A stretch of DNA of 64,000 nt from Lyophyllum atratum. Taxonomy: Eukaryota; Basidiomycota; Agaricomycetes; Agaricales; Lyophyllaceae. The notes beneath the pieces were generated by a model. The model did no database searches. It saw nothing but the letters and a program-made list of their open reading frames with translations, and had not been told where the DNA came from. Shown here piece after piece: positions 1-11,711 of the stretch (positions are counted from its first letter, which is position 1; every line of letters begins with the position of its first letter). The stretch covers positions 1 to 64,000 of the forward strand of contig JACGCN010000008.1 in the NCBI GenBank assembly GCA_014905825.1, in the 5' to 3' direction. The translations under genes were made by a program, and so were the position numbers.

Positions 1-1389
1 TCACTTATCGCGCTCGTTGGCGCCGCCGATCAACCGCAATCAAGCCCTCGCAAGTTGCAGATCGTCAACACCAAGGTGCGTTGTTTCAGGAAGGGATACC
101 AGGACTATAACCCTGACCGAGCTACTGCAGCGCCAATCCATGATATGCGAGCTCCTGTTCCCGTCATCCATACTCGCTGTGAAGCTAAACCGCAAGACCT
201 CGTCATCGTGCTAGAAACCGAATATACATATACGACATCTCCAACATGCGCCTCTTGCATGTCATAGAGACCACATCCAACCCGGAAGGTGCGTCCCCCC
301 AAACACCAAAACCCCAGCTAACCAACCGCCCCCTAGCCATTGCGCCCTGTCCCCCTCAGCAGACAGCTCATACCTCGCATACCCCTCCCCCGTCCCCTCC
401 CCAACATCCCCCCTCGCCGCCCAAAGCTCCTCCGCCCCACCCCCACCCCCAACACCCCACCAACAATCCGGCGACGTCCTCCTCTTCTCCACCGCTCCCT
501 CACAGTCGCCAACGTCATCCAAGCGCACAAAGCCCCCCTCTCCTTCCTCTCCCTCAACTCCACCGGGACCCTCCTCGCCACCGCCTCGGAGAAGGGCACC
601 GTCATCCGCGTGTGGAGCGTCCCCGGCGCGGAGAAGCTGTATCAGTTCCGGAGGGGGACGAGGGAGGCGAGGATATATTCGATGAACTTTAATGTGGGTG
701 GCCGTCGTTGTTGGCGGTGAGCTCGGCGCATGATACGGTGCATATTTTAAGCTGGGCCCGCAGAAGCCCGGCGGGGGGGAGAGGGCGGGGGAGAGGGAGA
801 GGCAGGCGGGGAGCCCGCCGGAGTCGATTGATAGTAGGGAGAGTGGGCAGGGGTTGGATGCTGGGTATGAGGCGTTTATGGAGAAGAAGAAGGGTGGGGG
901 GGTGTCGTGAGTCGCTTTTGCTTGCTTTTTTGTGTGGGGGGAGTCGGTACTGATGTGACGTTTGGGGGGTGTAGATCCAGTTTGAGGAGGAAGTCGATGC
1001 AGATGACGAAGAGGCCTGACGCATTCGGTGGTGGGTATCTGCCGAACACGTTGACGGAGATGTGGGAGCCTTCGCGGGATTTCGCGTTCCTGCGCCTGCC
1101 GACGAGCGGGGCACGGTGTATCGTTGCGTTAAGCGGGTGAGCATATTCGCACCCCTTCTACGTTGCCTGTCTGACACCGCGGTTTAGAACAATGCCACAT
1201 GTGATGGTGATCTCGTCGGAAGGGTATTTCTTACTCTTATAGCATCGACCTGGAGAAAGGCGGCGAATGTTCGTTGATGAAGCAGTACAGGTGTGTCTGA
1301 ATCATATATACCGTTCCCTTTTTCCAGAATTCACGTTATGATATGACAGTCTGCTTGACTCTGGGGACGAGTCTTCGATTAAGGAGTGA
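1..1389 (+). CDS. ATG18-like PROPPIN (WD40 beta-propeller), 3' part, reading frame broken several times
   Basis: Autophagy-related phosphoinositide-binding propeller of the ATG18/WIPI family, which binds PI3P at autophagic and vacuolar membranes. The N-terminus lies left of the window. Visible family signatures are [11 protein letters not shown] joined by an intron (about 75-130) to [41 protein letters not shown], the lipid-binding FRRGT loop, [11 protein letters not shown], and the C-terminal [20 protein letters not shown]. The last exon ends at the TGA at 1387-1389. Protein conservation is high, but the coding frame changes about seven times through single-base differences, for example near 192, 223, 340, 505, 700, 745 and 1230. 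Several of these fall in homopolymers. Neighbouring genes do not show this. Either the sequence is inaccurate here or the gene is a very young pseudogene; conserved residues between the breaks favour the first. Confidence 0.8.
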
Positions 1390-1663
1390 AGACCAAGTTG
1401 AGTGAGCGCTGTGGGCAGGGTGGCTTGTAATAGTCGGTATGGATGTATATCACACTTATAATTCTAACACCATCAATGGATTTTGTGCTTGTACATGATG
1501 AGTCTGCATCCACTCTGCAACTTCTGCCTCCGTGTCAGGCACCGTGAAAACCTGGGGCCAGCGGCTTCGGCGTGACGCGGTGCCTGCCCTAAAATGATCG
1601 GTGATCAACGCGATCGACTCCAATTCCAAATTCAGACCACCACCACGGTTCCACCACTTTCCT

Positions 1664-4558
1664 ATGGACCTTTTTGATCTCCCCGATGATTCTGAACTAC
1701 CAGACGCGCCCGTCATGGACGCTCAGAAGCTGCAGGATGCCATCACGGTCTACAGGGAAGCGTGGCGCGAATTCTACACCTGGGAGGCCATCGAATGCAC
1801 ACGCACGATCAAAGAGTGCGAGAGGCCTACTACTGTTTATGAGATTGAACGTGAACGTGAAGAAGAAGAAATCCATTTCGACGCGTATCCGCAGGAGTTC
1901 GACCCGGAGCCGCTGGTGGATCCGCACGTCGAGAGTTTCACTGTTGAGGAGTTCGATGGGTATGGGGAGTCGGTGCGGTATGCTACGCTGATTTGTCCTG
2001 ATGTCGACCGCGAGGAGATACGTCCGTACTCGCGGTATGAGGCGTGTACGCCTGCGTCGTATAATTATGCTAAGGAAACGCACCATGGCGATGCCCTGGA
2101 TTTCATACCGTATGCGGACGATGAGGCGTTTCCTATCGAGGAGTACTTAAGGAGCTTTGAGTTGTTTAGTTGGCAGACGGACTTTCCGGATCCTGATTGT
2201 AGGTGCCATTTCTCTTGCATCCTTTATTATTTGGGAGACTGGTGATAACTATTTTGATTTTGCGTGGGCGATGGTATGCAGGCGAGATGATACAACTGGA
2301 GGTCGCGACGCGTCTTATCACTGTGAATTCCAGTATTCTGGAAGAGGGGTTTACCATCCCCGAGGTAGACCAGTTGAATATACTCAGGAAATTACGCATC
2401 CATCGGAGTTCTGGACTGTTGTGGGATACTGCGCAGCGGTTCGTGTTCGTGTTGTTGGCAACTTCAGCTCTCAAATCCCCGTTTTTTCTACCAGGGATGG
2501 ACTTTGGTGGTCATCGTTACCAGGCGACCCCACGATTTCAAGAGATTTTGTGCCGAAAACACGGGACGTATTTGAACACGTTAACCAAGAAATCCCAAAC
2601 TTCTGCCCGAAATTAAAGTGCCTTCGCTCGTTTTGCGCTACACATAGTTCGTTTCATCGGAGGCCACTGAACGAGCGCGTCCTGACTTGATTTAATCCAG
2701 AGAATCCTTATGGGGGCCTTGATATAGTCAAGCCGAAATTGAGGAGTGATGAGCTAGAAGTTGCAGGTCGTGGCGGCTGTGGAGACACCTGTTTTCGATA
2801 CGTTTATGGCGAAGACTACCCTACAGTAAGTATTCGTATTTTTCGACAGATCGAATTTTAATGTGCTGTAGGGATTGGTAAAATGGGAAGACCCTGAGGA
2901 CGTCGTTGAGGTGGAAAGCATACTGAAGCTCCTTCCAGATGAGAGCCCATGCAACCTTGCTGTCATCTGTCGGAAACGATGCTTTGAGGAACGTTAACAT
3001 CGTACTTGCTTTTCTATGTGTAGGTCTTACCAAGTCGTTCCTCCAGATCTTCGCGTTTCGGTGCAGTAGATTCAACGACGCTGACATAGAAGATGGACGA
3101 GTCCCAGAGCGGCCTCCTCATGCTTTAAAGCCCATATTCGGTGAGCCGAATCCTGATGTGGTTTTGGAGTACCATGACGCTGAATAGCCTTGTAGTCGAT
3201 GATTACTTTGAGAACGACGCGAACTCGGGGAAATTCACAGTGTGCGTGCGACCCCCTCGCTACCAACTTATTCCTTCCGCCTTAACTGCCGCTGCACTTC
3301 TCAGCCCGCCCCCGTGCCATCATCCGGGGCCGTGTGACCAGTTCACATGCTCCTGTCATCAGAACAACCAACACTGCCAGCGAAGCTGTCGCTGTGACCG
3401 CAAGTGTGCGTATCGTCCTCATTTCAGTCGTTATCAGTGACCAATGCTAATCATTGTTGGACTTCGATCAGGCGCGATACGTTGGAAGGGCTGTGATTGT
3501 AAGCATAGTAAAAAAAGCAGAGGTGGAGATCGCCCGTGCCAATCAGCCGATAAATGTAAATGCCTGAGAGCGGGGCGGGAGTGTGATCCTGAGCTGTGTG
3601 TTAGGTGCGGTGCACGGTGAGAGTTCATTCATTTTGATTCTACGAGCTGGTCCGAATGCCGTGTGCTCCACAGAGGTATTTATATTTCTCTATTGTGCTC
3701 AGTTTCAGGTTCGTGAATCGCTTATTTTTCATCGTTACAGGAAAGGGAAAGGCGAAAGGGAACTGTCGCAATGTAAATCTTCAGCGTGGAGAGTTTCCGG
3801 TATGTTTCAGTTGAAGTGGTTTGGATATGACTTTCAGTGACGACATCGGCCTCTCAGACAATAATGGTGAGGTATGGGTCGTATGGTCTAGGCGCATTCG
3901 CGACCTCCCAGATTTCAGAGAACACGACCATTGGAGGCGAGTCCATCATCAACTGCCTCTGGCACCTCGGTGATTAACCGGATACTAAATCATTCCCTGC
4001 TTCACCTATCACCCTTTCAGAGTACTTCGGGGAAATTATACGGGATATCGAGCATGGCAGCTAGTACGTTACAGCATCCATTTTTCGAGTCAAGGCGCTG
4101 TTGACGAATCAACCCCCTACGTTCATATCTGCAGCGCCATCATCCATGCCCATACAGGTTTAAATTATATTTTCGACTTGGATTCCATCTATTCTTTGGA
4201 CGCGGCAAAGCTGGGTAACGAGATGCGATACCTGAACGACTATAGGGATAGACCGGACTATAATAACTGCGTAGCTCAATGTTCGTTCTTCTTATCAAAA
4301 CCTCCACAGCTGCGACGCTATATGTTCTGACTTATCGCCATGCAGTACGGCTGATTGACGGCGATCATCGTATTGCGCTTGTGACAAGTAAGCGTTAATC
4401 ATGTCGCCTACGTCCTCACCCTGCTGAAGGCCTGTATTGTTCTACTAGATCAAAGTGTCCAGCCTAACGAGGAGCTGTTTCTCAGTTATGGAGAAAATTA
4501 TTGGAATCTGCCGGCCTCCGAGGACATGGCCGAATCTCCCCTCCCAGAAGATTATTAA
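1664..4558 (+). CDS. EZH2/E(z)-like SET-domain histone methyltransferase, paralog 1 (divergent catalytic motif)
   Basis: Multi-exon gene resembling the PRC2 catalytic subunit (H3K27 methyltransferase). The ATG at 1664 starts MDLFDLPDDSELPD; an upstream GTG-started extension is not needed. The N-terminal half has the E(z)-type stretch YEACTP...DFIPYADDEAF...FSWQ and FCPKLKCLRSFCATH. The cysteine-rich CXC region is clear at about 3310-3620: CHHPGPCDQFTCSC, CQRSCRCDRKC, then across an intron IRWKGCDCKHSKK and CKCLRAGRECDPELC. The SET domain runs from about 3870 to 4530 with YGLGAFA, EYFGEIIRDIEHG, NYIFDLD, GNEMRYLN, DGDHRIAL and NEELFLSYGENYW; the stop is at 4556-4558. The usual Asn-His-Ser motif reads Asn-Asp-Tyr, so activity is doubtful. 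Exon joins between about 2990 and 3200 could not be resolved cleanly by eye, so a small lesion there is possible. It is a paralog of the gene at 58612-61487. Confidence 0.78.
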
Positions 4559-5070
4559 GATCGTCTGATATACACTCGGAATCTATATCTTGATGGGATG
4601 ATGATGAGAAGACTCTTCTCTAGATGAAGGGAGATTTCATATCTGAACAGTCGGCGGTTGCACCGCCGTTGCTTCTTCTGCTTTGCCTTATAATCATGAT
4701 CATGGAACTCCGACAAGGAGTGGCTTTGCTTCTTCGGACTTCCCCATGTCGAACTGTCACATACGGTGCCAGATATGCGACGTCAAAAGCATACAATTGC
4801 ATTGCGCTTCCAGCGTTTTGTTGCCCAGGGTATGTAAGCCGTGTACGATGATTGACGGTGCGCAAGGCAATCTCCCAATGCTCGAATCTGACAGGTGAGT
4901 GATGTGCTTGAGCGCTCCTTTCGGCCTCGAGGCCTTCCGTCGTCAATTAAGGCGTAATTAGGGCACATATACCCCGAACATTGATAATATTGTATATCTA
5001 ATAGTTTGCATGCATGATGAGCAGGGGAAGTCGGGTTGACTATATACTAATGTACACAACACGAAGCGTG
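4559..5070. other. Intergenic, no gene seen
   Basis: Spacer between the convergent SET gene 1 and the membrane-protein gene. Short open frames occur but none shows codon continuity or a recognisable motif. It probably holds the two 3' untranslated regions. Confidence 0.5.
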
Positions 5071-6315
5071 TTACAACGAATCCTGATATTTCCCCGGTAG
5101 CGACGCCGCAGAACTTGCTGGGACATCATGCAGAGGTATACTATGCGTCGATGATACTTGCCAGTCCAGGACGCCGCCAGAGATTGCCGTTGCTAGCTCC
5201 GGCGACCACGCCCTGTCCTGCGCCATGCGAAGCACGATCAACATCCGTGTTATGCCCTACGAGATGAGCAAGGAGGTGAGCATTCGATGCGATGAAGACG
5301 AGCGAAATTTGTACGAACGAGAACATGCGTGTAGGGCAAGAGGAAAGTATCCTTGGCGACATTGCCTGAGGCCATGAGGATGACGTATGTCAATGCCCAT
5401 ATGGTGAAGAAAGCACCGGATTCGACGAGGATTGTTACGAAACCAGTGTAGAACGATGCATGGAGCTTGCCCATGACATTCTCCACCTTTTGCCGCATCC
5501 AGTAGATCCGGAGGGATATGGCGAACGTAACGAAAGGTTGAGGGAGACACAAAGAGAATAGAAAGCCTTAGTATAGAGTGGTATTCTGGCAACCCACTCA
5601 GAGGTCGGAGGCTTGGTTTGCGAAACAAGGAGCGGAACGGACATCGCTGGTATCAAGGTCAGGTATTTGATTCCGTGGTAGAAGCGAGGTACTCACCAAC
5701 TCTGGAAACATACAAAAGTGCAGGGAAGATGACGATAAGTCGATTAGCGTTCCACACCACATATAGTCGATACAACTGCAGGACAGCCACCATTAATTCC
5801 ATGTGAGAGGTGAACCAAAAAGAAGCCAACCATCAAAATATCCCCTATCCAGGGGACCAAGGTCGTACTGAATTGGCAAGTAAGAAAATATGATGCAGAA
5901 GAGAAAAGTGTAGCTGCGCACCATATTTGGCCCATTGTATGGATATGGTTCGATAAATGACTACTGTAATAAGCAAGGGGCCCCCCGGGATATTCGCGAT
6001 TGTCGATAAAAGTCAATTCCGCATACTTCAGCATGCCCGCAACGGCAAGCGTAGCGAGGCAAAACAGTATGCTGGAATAGAAGACGATGGCCCAGTACAT
6101 CCTCCCCCGTTTTGGTCTCGAAAGTAGTACCTGCGTCAGCTGGGTGTAGAGCATCAACAGGGCGCCTGCGGACACATGCGGAGCCGTGAGTGGGAAGCGA
6201 AATAGTGGCAACTGGAAGGCGGCTTACCATAGGCCAATGTAGCTATGAGCGTCCCATGGAAGCAAGAACGCTCCAGTTGAAGTTCTGCAGGTGTGGACGT
6301 TGAACCCTGCGACAT
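5071..6315 (-). CDS. Fungal multi-pass (seven-TM type) membrane protein
   Basis: The ATG at 6315 begins MSQGSTSTPAELQLERS, followed by a first hydrophobic segment GTLIATLAYG. Splicing then gives ALLMLYTQLTQVLLSRPKRG, AIVFYSSILFCLATLAVAG, a loop with FIDNREYPGGPLAYY, WIGDILMVGFFLYRLYVVW, VIFPALLYV, a segment around FVTILVESGAFFTIWALTYV, LLPYTHGITRMLIVLRMAQ and a soluble tail ending GKYQDSL. About seven hydrophobic helices, the NREYPGGP loop and the YRLYVVW motif match a large family of Agaricomycete membrane proteins of unknown function. At least five introns are needed. No lesion was seen. A receptor role is possible but nothing in the sequence proves it. Confidence 0.72.
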
Positions 6316-7853
6316 GGAGAGAGCAGTGGGCGGTCGAGGGTCAGGGGAACATGCCCGCGAAGAGCGCTTATGTAGGAGTGTATATATACGTATGCTCGTG
6401 GGGCAGCTGGCGTGATGGATCCAACGATCAAAGTCACAGGTCGGACGAAAATCGAATCATTTGGCACCCTGACTCCAGCAACAGTTTCCCATGCTATTCC
6501 GATTCCCATAGGATTTATTTCTTCCTGGGCAAAAGCCCTGGCTTGTGAGATGTGCTTTATTGTCGTCCGATCCCGTCCGCTTGCTGGCGATCGTCGAGGA
6601 GCAAGGCAAAATTGATGGTTTGGACATCGGGAAAAGTACTGTTGAAACACAGCTTTCAGCTGATAGCCCCTGCATCAGCTGTCCAAAACAAGCTGTTATC
6701 CGTATCCGAGGTTACTCCGGAAAGTCCCATAGAACTGCACCTGTATCGATGATGGTCATAGTGCTGTAGATCTGCATGAGTACTAATCAGTCGAAATGTG
6801 CCAGAAGGATATTCAGACAGACCTCAATAACGCGAGAAACGAAGCGCAAGGGAGCCTCTTGAGCCCCATTAACCTCACACGATATCCCCTTTTAATGCCT
6901 TGCGTCAGTGAACGTTGTTGAGCGCGTTTCAAAATGACCCAATCAGGGAAAACCGACATGCAAACCGCTGTCATCCCCGATGACATGTTTCTGGCCTGGG
7001 AAAGTCCGGCCCGTATCACCGGGTCCTGCCATGGCTTACGGCGGCTGCTGCAGTCACTTTGCCCTTTCGACTGATTGTGTAAACATCTATGCATAGTATG
7101 TGACCCGGAAGAATATTGCAGCTATTCTACTCTTTCAATACTCACATTTGCAAGGATACTGCAGCGTCGCACAAATATGTAGAAGTCACAAGCTATTTCC
7201 GTGAGATCCGCTTGGCTCCCATTCTAGCGTCGGCGATCCTGGGATGTGCTTGAATTATATTTTGTCATTGACGCTCACCCACGAATTATTTTCAGAAGGC
7301 AACGAGATTTGAGTCAGCCAAATTCTATAGAGAGAAGACCTTTAAAATGCCTGCACCTTGTTCCACGATCCGTACGCCTCCTGGTATTTACTGGGCTATT
7401 GATTCCAGCTTTTCCATGTCTGAATTCCTTTCGTCCGCAAGTCTCGGATTTTCATCTGACCCATCTAACCAAGTAATTTCCGTAATTGCTCCTCGAGATC
7501 GTACCTCGTACCTCGCACGTTGAAACAAGTCCCCATCCCTGCACGCCGCAGATCATAACGAGACCACTGGCTCGGTCATGCGGCTGGCTGCGTATTACTT
7601 CACGTACGTTACAGAAAGGTGGGCAACACAAGACCGGCCCACGTTCATCTCGCTGCGATCTTGTGGCACTTGGTTCTCAAAGCTTTTCGTGCCCAGTCGT
7701 GGGATCATTTGGGAAGGGGATCCAGAATCTCTCTTGTATGATGCCAAACTTTACAAGGGCCGCACGAGCCTACCATAGGTACTCAAAAAGCCCAAAGACG
7801 CGTGCCCATAGAAACAGATGTCAATAGTTTATACAAATTTATTACTAACGATT
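6316..7853. other. 1.5-kb intergenic stretch, no gene seen
   Basis: Lies between the start of the membrane-protein gene and the 3' end of fungalysin 1. Six-frame reading shows only short frames without motifs. It presumably contains the membrane-protein promoter and the fungalysin 3' UTR. Confidence 0.45.
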
Positions 7854-10564
7854 TCAGCATCCTGCAGGAACGGTCGACGAGTCGCGGAAGCCTGCTGCAC
7901 CAACACCCAACCCACGACTGGCGAATGCATTCCAAATGATGCATTTGTTAGCACCAGCGAATCGGTTAGCATCCGCCTGAATCCAAGCATCTCGAGCGTT
8001 CAAGACTAATCTTCTAGTCAGTAGTTGAATTTGAAAAGCATGGAAAATCGGCGGACATGTTGGGTTGCAAGGTTGTAGAGCGAGGGCGTCAAGGAAGAGG
8101 TGGAGGAAGACAACGTTTCCCTGGGTACCGGCGGGGTCGGTGCGAGCAGTTGCTGACCATCCGCGGGCGCCCACAAGCGCTGCATACACATTGTGGAGCA
8201 TGTTCGCCCAAACCTCACCGATATCTTTCAAAAGTCACATGAGAAAATGAGAGGCGAGAGAATGAGAGGACGTACTGTGGACCTCGTTAAGGGTTGCGAT
8301 ACTTGAGTACCTCAAAGGGTTGACCGTCCTGACCATGATGAACACCAGGTGAGCGGGGACGTTATTTCAGTGAAAAGACACGACTCACGCAGAGGTGGAG
8401 TAGGGGTGAGTCCTGATGCCACGAGTGTTGTTTTCAACGTATTGTCCCAATATGTAGTCTGGAACAGCGGAGGAGGTATGTTCCGTCCAACTATACCGTC
8501 GTGAGTATGAGATGATGATAGAGAGAGACAAATTCAGCCTACTCGGCCATCGCATCGGACCAACCTATGAATGACATGAGATTGAGGCTACGAAAAGGGC
8601 AAAATGACGAACCTTCACCCATGCCTCCAGACTCGGTCGTCTGTAAGCATCGGCCTGTACCGCCCCCTGTCATACGGTTGGTAACACCATGTGTATTCTC
8701 ATGAACAACGATGTCATTCTCCAATGCTCCGTCACGCTGAGGCTGTTGATTCCAGCGAGGTCAGCGGATTCTTCGGAGAGTGTATTGAAGTAGACGTACA
8801 TTTGTGAAATCCCAAAGGAACATCCCTTTGAGCATACAGGTCAGTGTATCAAACTCGACGCGAAAATACCTTTCACGTACTCATAGCGCCAGATTGACCG
8901 CTTCATAGGCTGCGTTAGTAATGGACTTCGATTGAGAGTTGAGGCCTCACTCAGGTGGGGTGGAGAAGTCAGCATTGTCGATACCCGCTGTGCTTTGAAC
9001 GGAAATGGTCACGCGATCATTCTGCGCACCGCCCTTTCCGAAATTGTTGGTTTGGAAATTGAAGGCCGCCTGCATAGGTGAGTCGAGGTAAGAAGGGAAG
9101 CGACGAAGATGTGTGGTGGACAGTCTCTGACCTCGGTGAAACCATATCTGTGATGTGGAGTCAGTGCACGAATAGGCGAAGAGTGGACTCCCAGACGCAC
9201 TTGTATGTCAAGTCATGGATGGAGTTGACCAAGTAGAAAGCATTGGTGCGCGCTGCATCGAGATTCACGGCAACAGTGGGGGCTTGGGCGGGGTTCTGCG
9301 TGAAAATAAAATTTAGGCCGGTGGAGGACTGAGTCGTGACAGAGGTTTGTGTGCCCTTGAACGCGATGGCGTTGTTTCCCCTGTGATTTCCATCAACGAT
9401 GTCAGTTGCGAAATAATCCACTAAGCAACTCACGCAGTTGTACTGAATTAAGATTTAATGAGTAGACGTAAATGAAGAGAGGGCTAAAGAACTGACGTTG
9501 ATGCAGTTGTGCCGGTGTTGTGCCAGCCGCTGGGGGACGCAGTCAGGTCTTGTGGGTCGGTAAGTACCTCGAAGCCCTGTGTGAGAATTTCCTTCTGGAT
9601 GGGGAGGACTCGGTACTGCAAACCCGTTAATCTCTTTCAACACATGATATGACGCGTGGGTATTTACCGAAGCCTTTGCAACGAAGTCCGTCACAGAGAG
9701 AAGGTCTCCAGAGTGGGCATCAACGAAAGCTTCGAACCAGATTCCAGCGTCTTCGTCCTGAATTTGCATGACATGCGTAAGGGCAACAGAGCCATCCTCC
9801 TTAGCGAAGAACTCCAAGGTGGGCGGGTGTTGGTTGAATCTTCCTGACAATGCTCCCTCAGCCGTGGCAATGGCCGCGTCAAGAGTGATCGACGGAGTTG
9901 AAGAAGCGATTGATTCTGTACGCGGTCAAGATTAGATTAGAAGACGCGATAATTAGGAATGACGAACTTGGTGTGACGAATGAAGACCCGAAGGCGACAA
10001 CCTGATATCACAGTAAGGATGGGAGAGGCTGACAAGACAATATATGCATACCTTGTTATCGTGATTGAACGCGACGTTGGCGACGGCGTTCGCGAATAAA
10101 ATGCCGTCCTAGGAAAGCGCAAGTAAGAGGTTAATTTTGTAACTTACATGCAAGAAGCCGAATCTTACATGAGATTGCTTGAGGAAGACGTGCTTCGCTG
10201 CTTCCCCGGAAAAGCTTGATTTGACCGCAATCGTGTTGGAGTTCACCTTCAGCTGAGACTCAACGAAGGCTACAGCAGAGTCCTCAGGGGTTGATTCAGC
10301 GCGTTTGGAAAGCGGATGATCAATTCCCTCCCCAAAGGTCTATGGCGAAAGTCATGACATATGTATATCGTTTAGCGAAACAAAATATCGACATACCAGG
10401 AAAGTGCTTGGTGGGTGGAAGGTCTCGATCTGGAGATCACGTCCAACATTGCGCGAACGATGCGTGGCGAGTTTTGCATGCGTCGGCCAGGGTGCCGCGA
10501 AGGCAGATGAAGAAAACGCGAGGGCGAGCAACACAGACTTGAGAAGCTTGTTAAAGGACACCAT
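7854..10564 (-). CDS. Fungalysin (M36) extracellular metalloprotease, copy 1
   Basis: Secreted zinc metalloendopeptidase made as a preproprotein. The ATG at 10564 gives a signal peptide ([20 protein letters not shown], cleavage probably after AFA). An FTP-type propeptide follows: [57 protein letters not shown]. The catalytic domain has [20 protein letters not shown], the zinc motif [15 protein letters not shown] (8674-8703) and [13 protein letters not shown], whose Glu is the third zinc ligand. The C-terminus has [19 protein letters not shown] and ends SSTVPAGC at 7854. Many short introns; a 9-nt microexon (9434-9442) is needed to keep frame. The last intron uses a GTCCGC donor. The gene appears intact. 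It is paralogous to 17291-19703 and opposite in orientation. Confidence 0.9.
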
Positions 10565-11711
10565 TTTGAGTTCCACAGAAGATGTAGCGGGTGTTTGTGA
10601 TAGACGATGAGTTTGGAAGCCAAAACCTGAGCTCTTGGGCTACATGCCCTCGTATTTAAGCATTCCCAGACGGGGGTCGGATGGGTACAACCGGTCGGAC
10701 GGGGGAGCTTGTGTGGATTCCGGAAACACGCGATAAGGAAGAAGACGGTGGTTTGTGATTTGTTAGCCTTGCGTCGTATGGTACCCAGCATGGTTAAAGG
10801 ACTCATGATAGGTGGTCCAGGTCCGAAATGCACTTTCAGGTGAGCTTGCCTCGCTCGGAAAGCCAAGCAGGCGCCAGGCTATGACAGAACAGCTAAAAAA
10901 AGGCAGTGTAACAAACAACGAAGCAGTTCAGGGTTTATCATGGCCACTAGCCATGCAGCACGTCACTACAAGCCACAAGGTTGTCTCCAGAGCGGCGTAA
11001 ACGACTCGGCGAGCAGGATCCGTGGGCATCCGTGAGGGATCTAAATTTAGCAAAAAGTCGATGAGCTGTTCGCCTTCCATGCTCCACGAGACACCGATAG
11101 CGACTTTTGGTCGATTGTTCTCACCTTCCGGCCCTCATTGATAGGCTTGATAACGTGTCTATACTTGGCGGCACCCAATCAACAACGGGCTCCCGAGTGC
11201 CAAGTGTCCTACAAGCTTGAACCCAGACCCGTGGCATCATGTCCATGTAGGAGTAGCTGTGAGAGTGGATCGCATCGGTGTAAATCACCACTTTGAATTT
11301 TCGCAGAAGGCTACGTGATTCATTGTGGAGGGGGAAGGTCAGCGTCTTCTGCCCAGAACACTAAAGATTCGTTGTTAAGTATATCGTCGCTGATCGATCA
11401 TATCAGGAACGAACGCATGCCCAGTTCCTTGCCTGCTCCAAACAAAAAGTAAGTATCCCGGGATGCACCGCACCGGGCGGACAGAGAGAGGAGAATGAAG
11501 AAGCTTAATCAGGGGCTTTCAATCGACCGACTTTGTTGCGCGGACAGGTCAAACAACAACATCCGTGAACAAAGGCAGCATGTCTTTCTCCAGGATACGA
11601 TCAAGTGACTGGATATCAAAATAAATTAACGGCGGGGAATCAACGACGCTCGACAGCCGGTACTGGAGAGCCGCATACAACAGCGACGATGCACCAACAA
11701 CGCATCGCATA
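10565..11711. other. Intergenic, promoter side of fungalysin 1
   Basis: Holds the upstream region of fungalysin 1 and the 3' flank of EXO70, both on the minus strand. No supported gene. An AT-rich TTAAATA on the minus strand near 10653-10659 could be the core promoter of the protease gene. Confidence 0.4.

Noticed and set aside
1601..1663. Upstream extension of SET gene 1 to 1601
   Set aside because: That frame opens with GTG, not a usual fungal start; the in-frame ATG at 1664 is preferred.
5071..6315. Pheromone receptor / mating-type locus interpretation of the membrane protein
   Set aside because: The NREYPGGP loop and YRLYVVW motif point to a different, widespread fungal membrane family; no pheromone precursor with a CaaX end or homeodomain gene was seen nearby.
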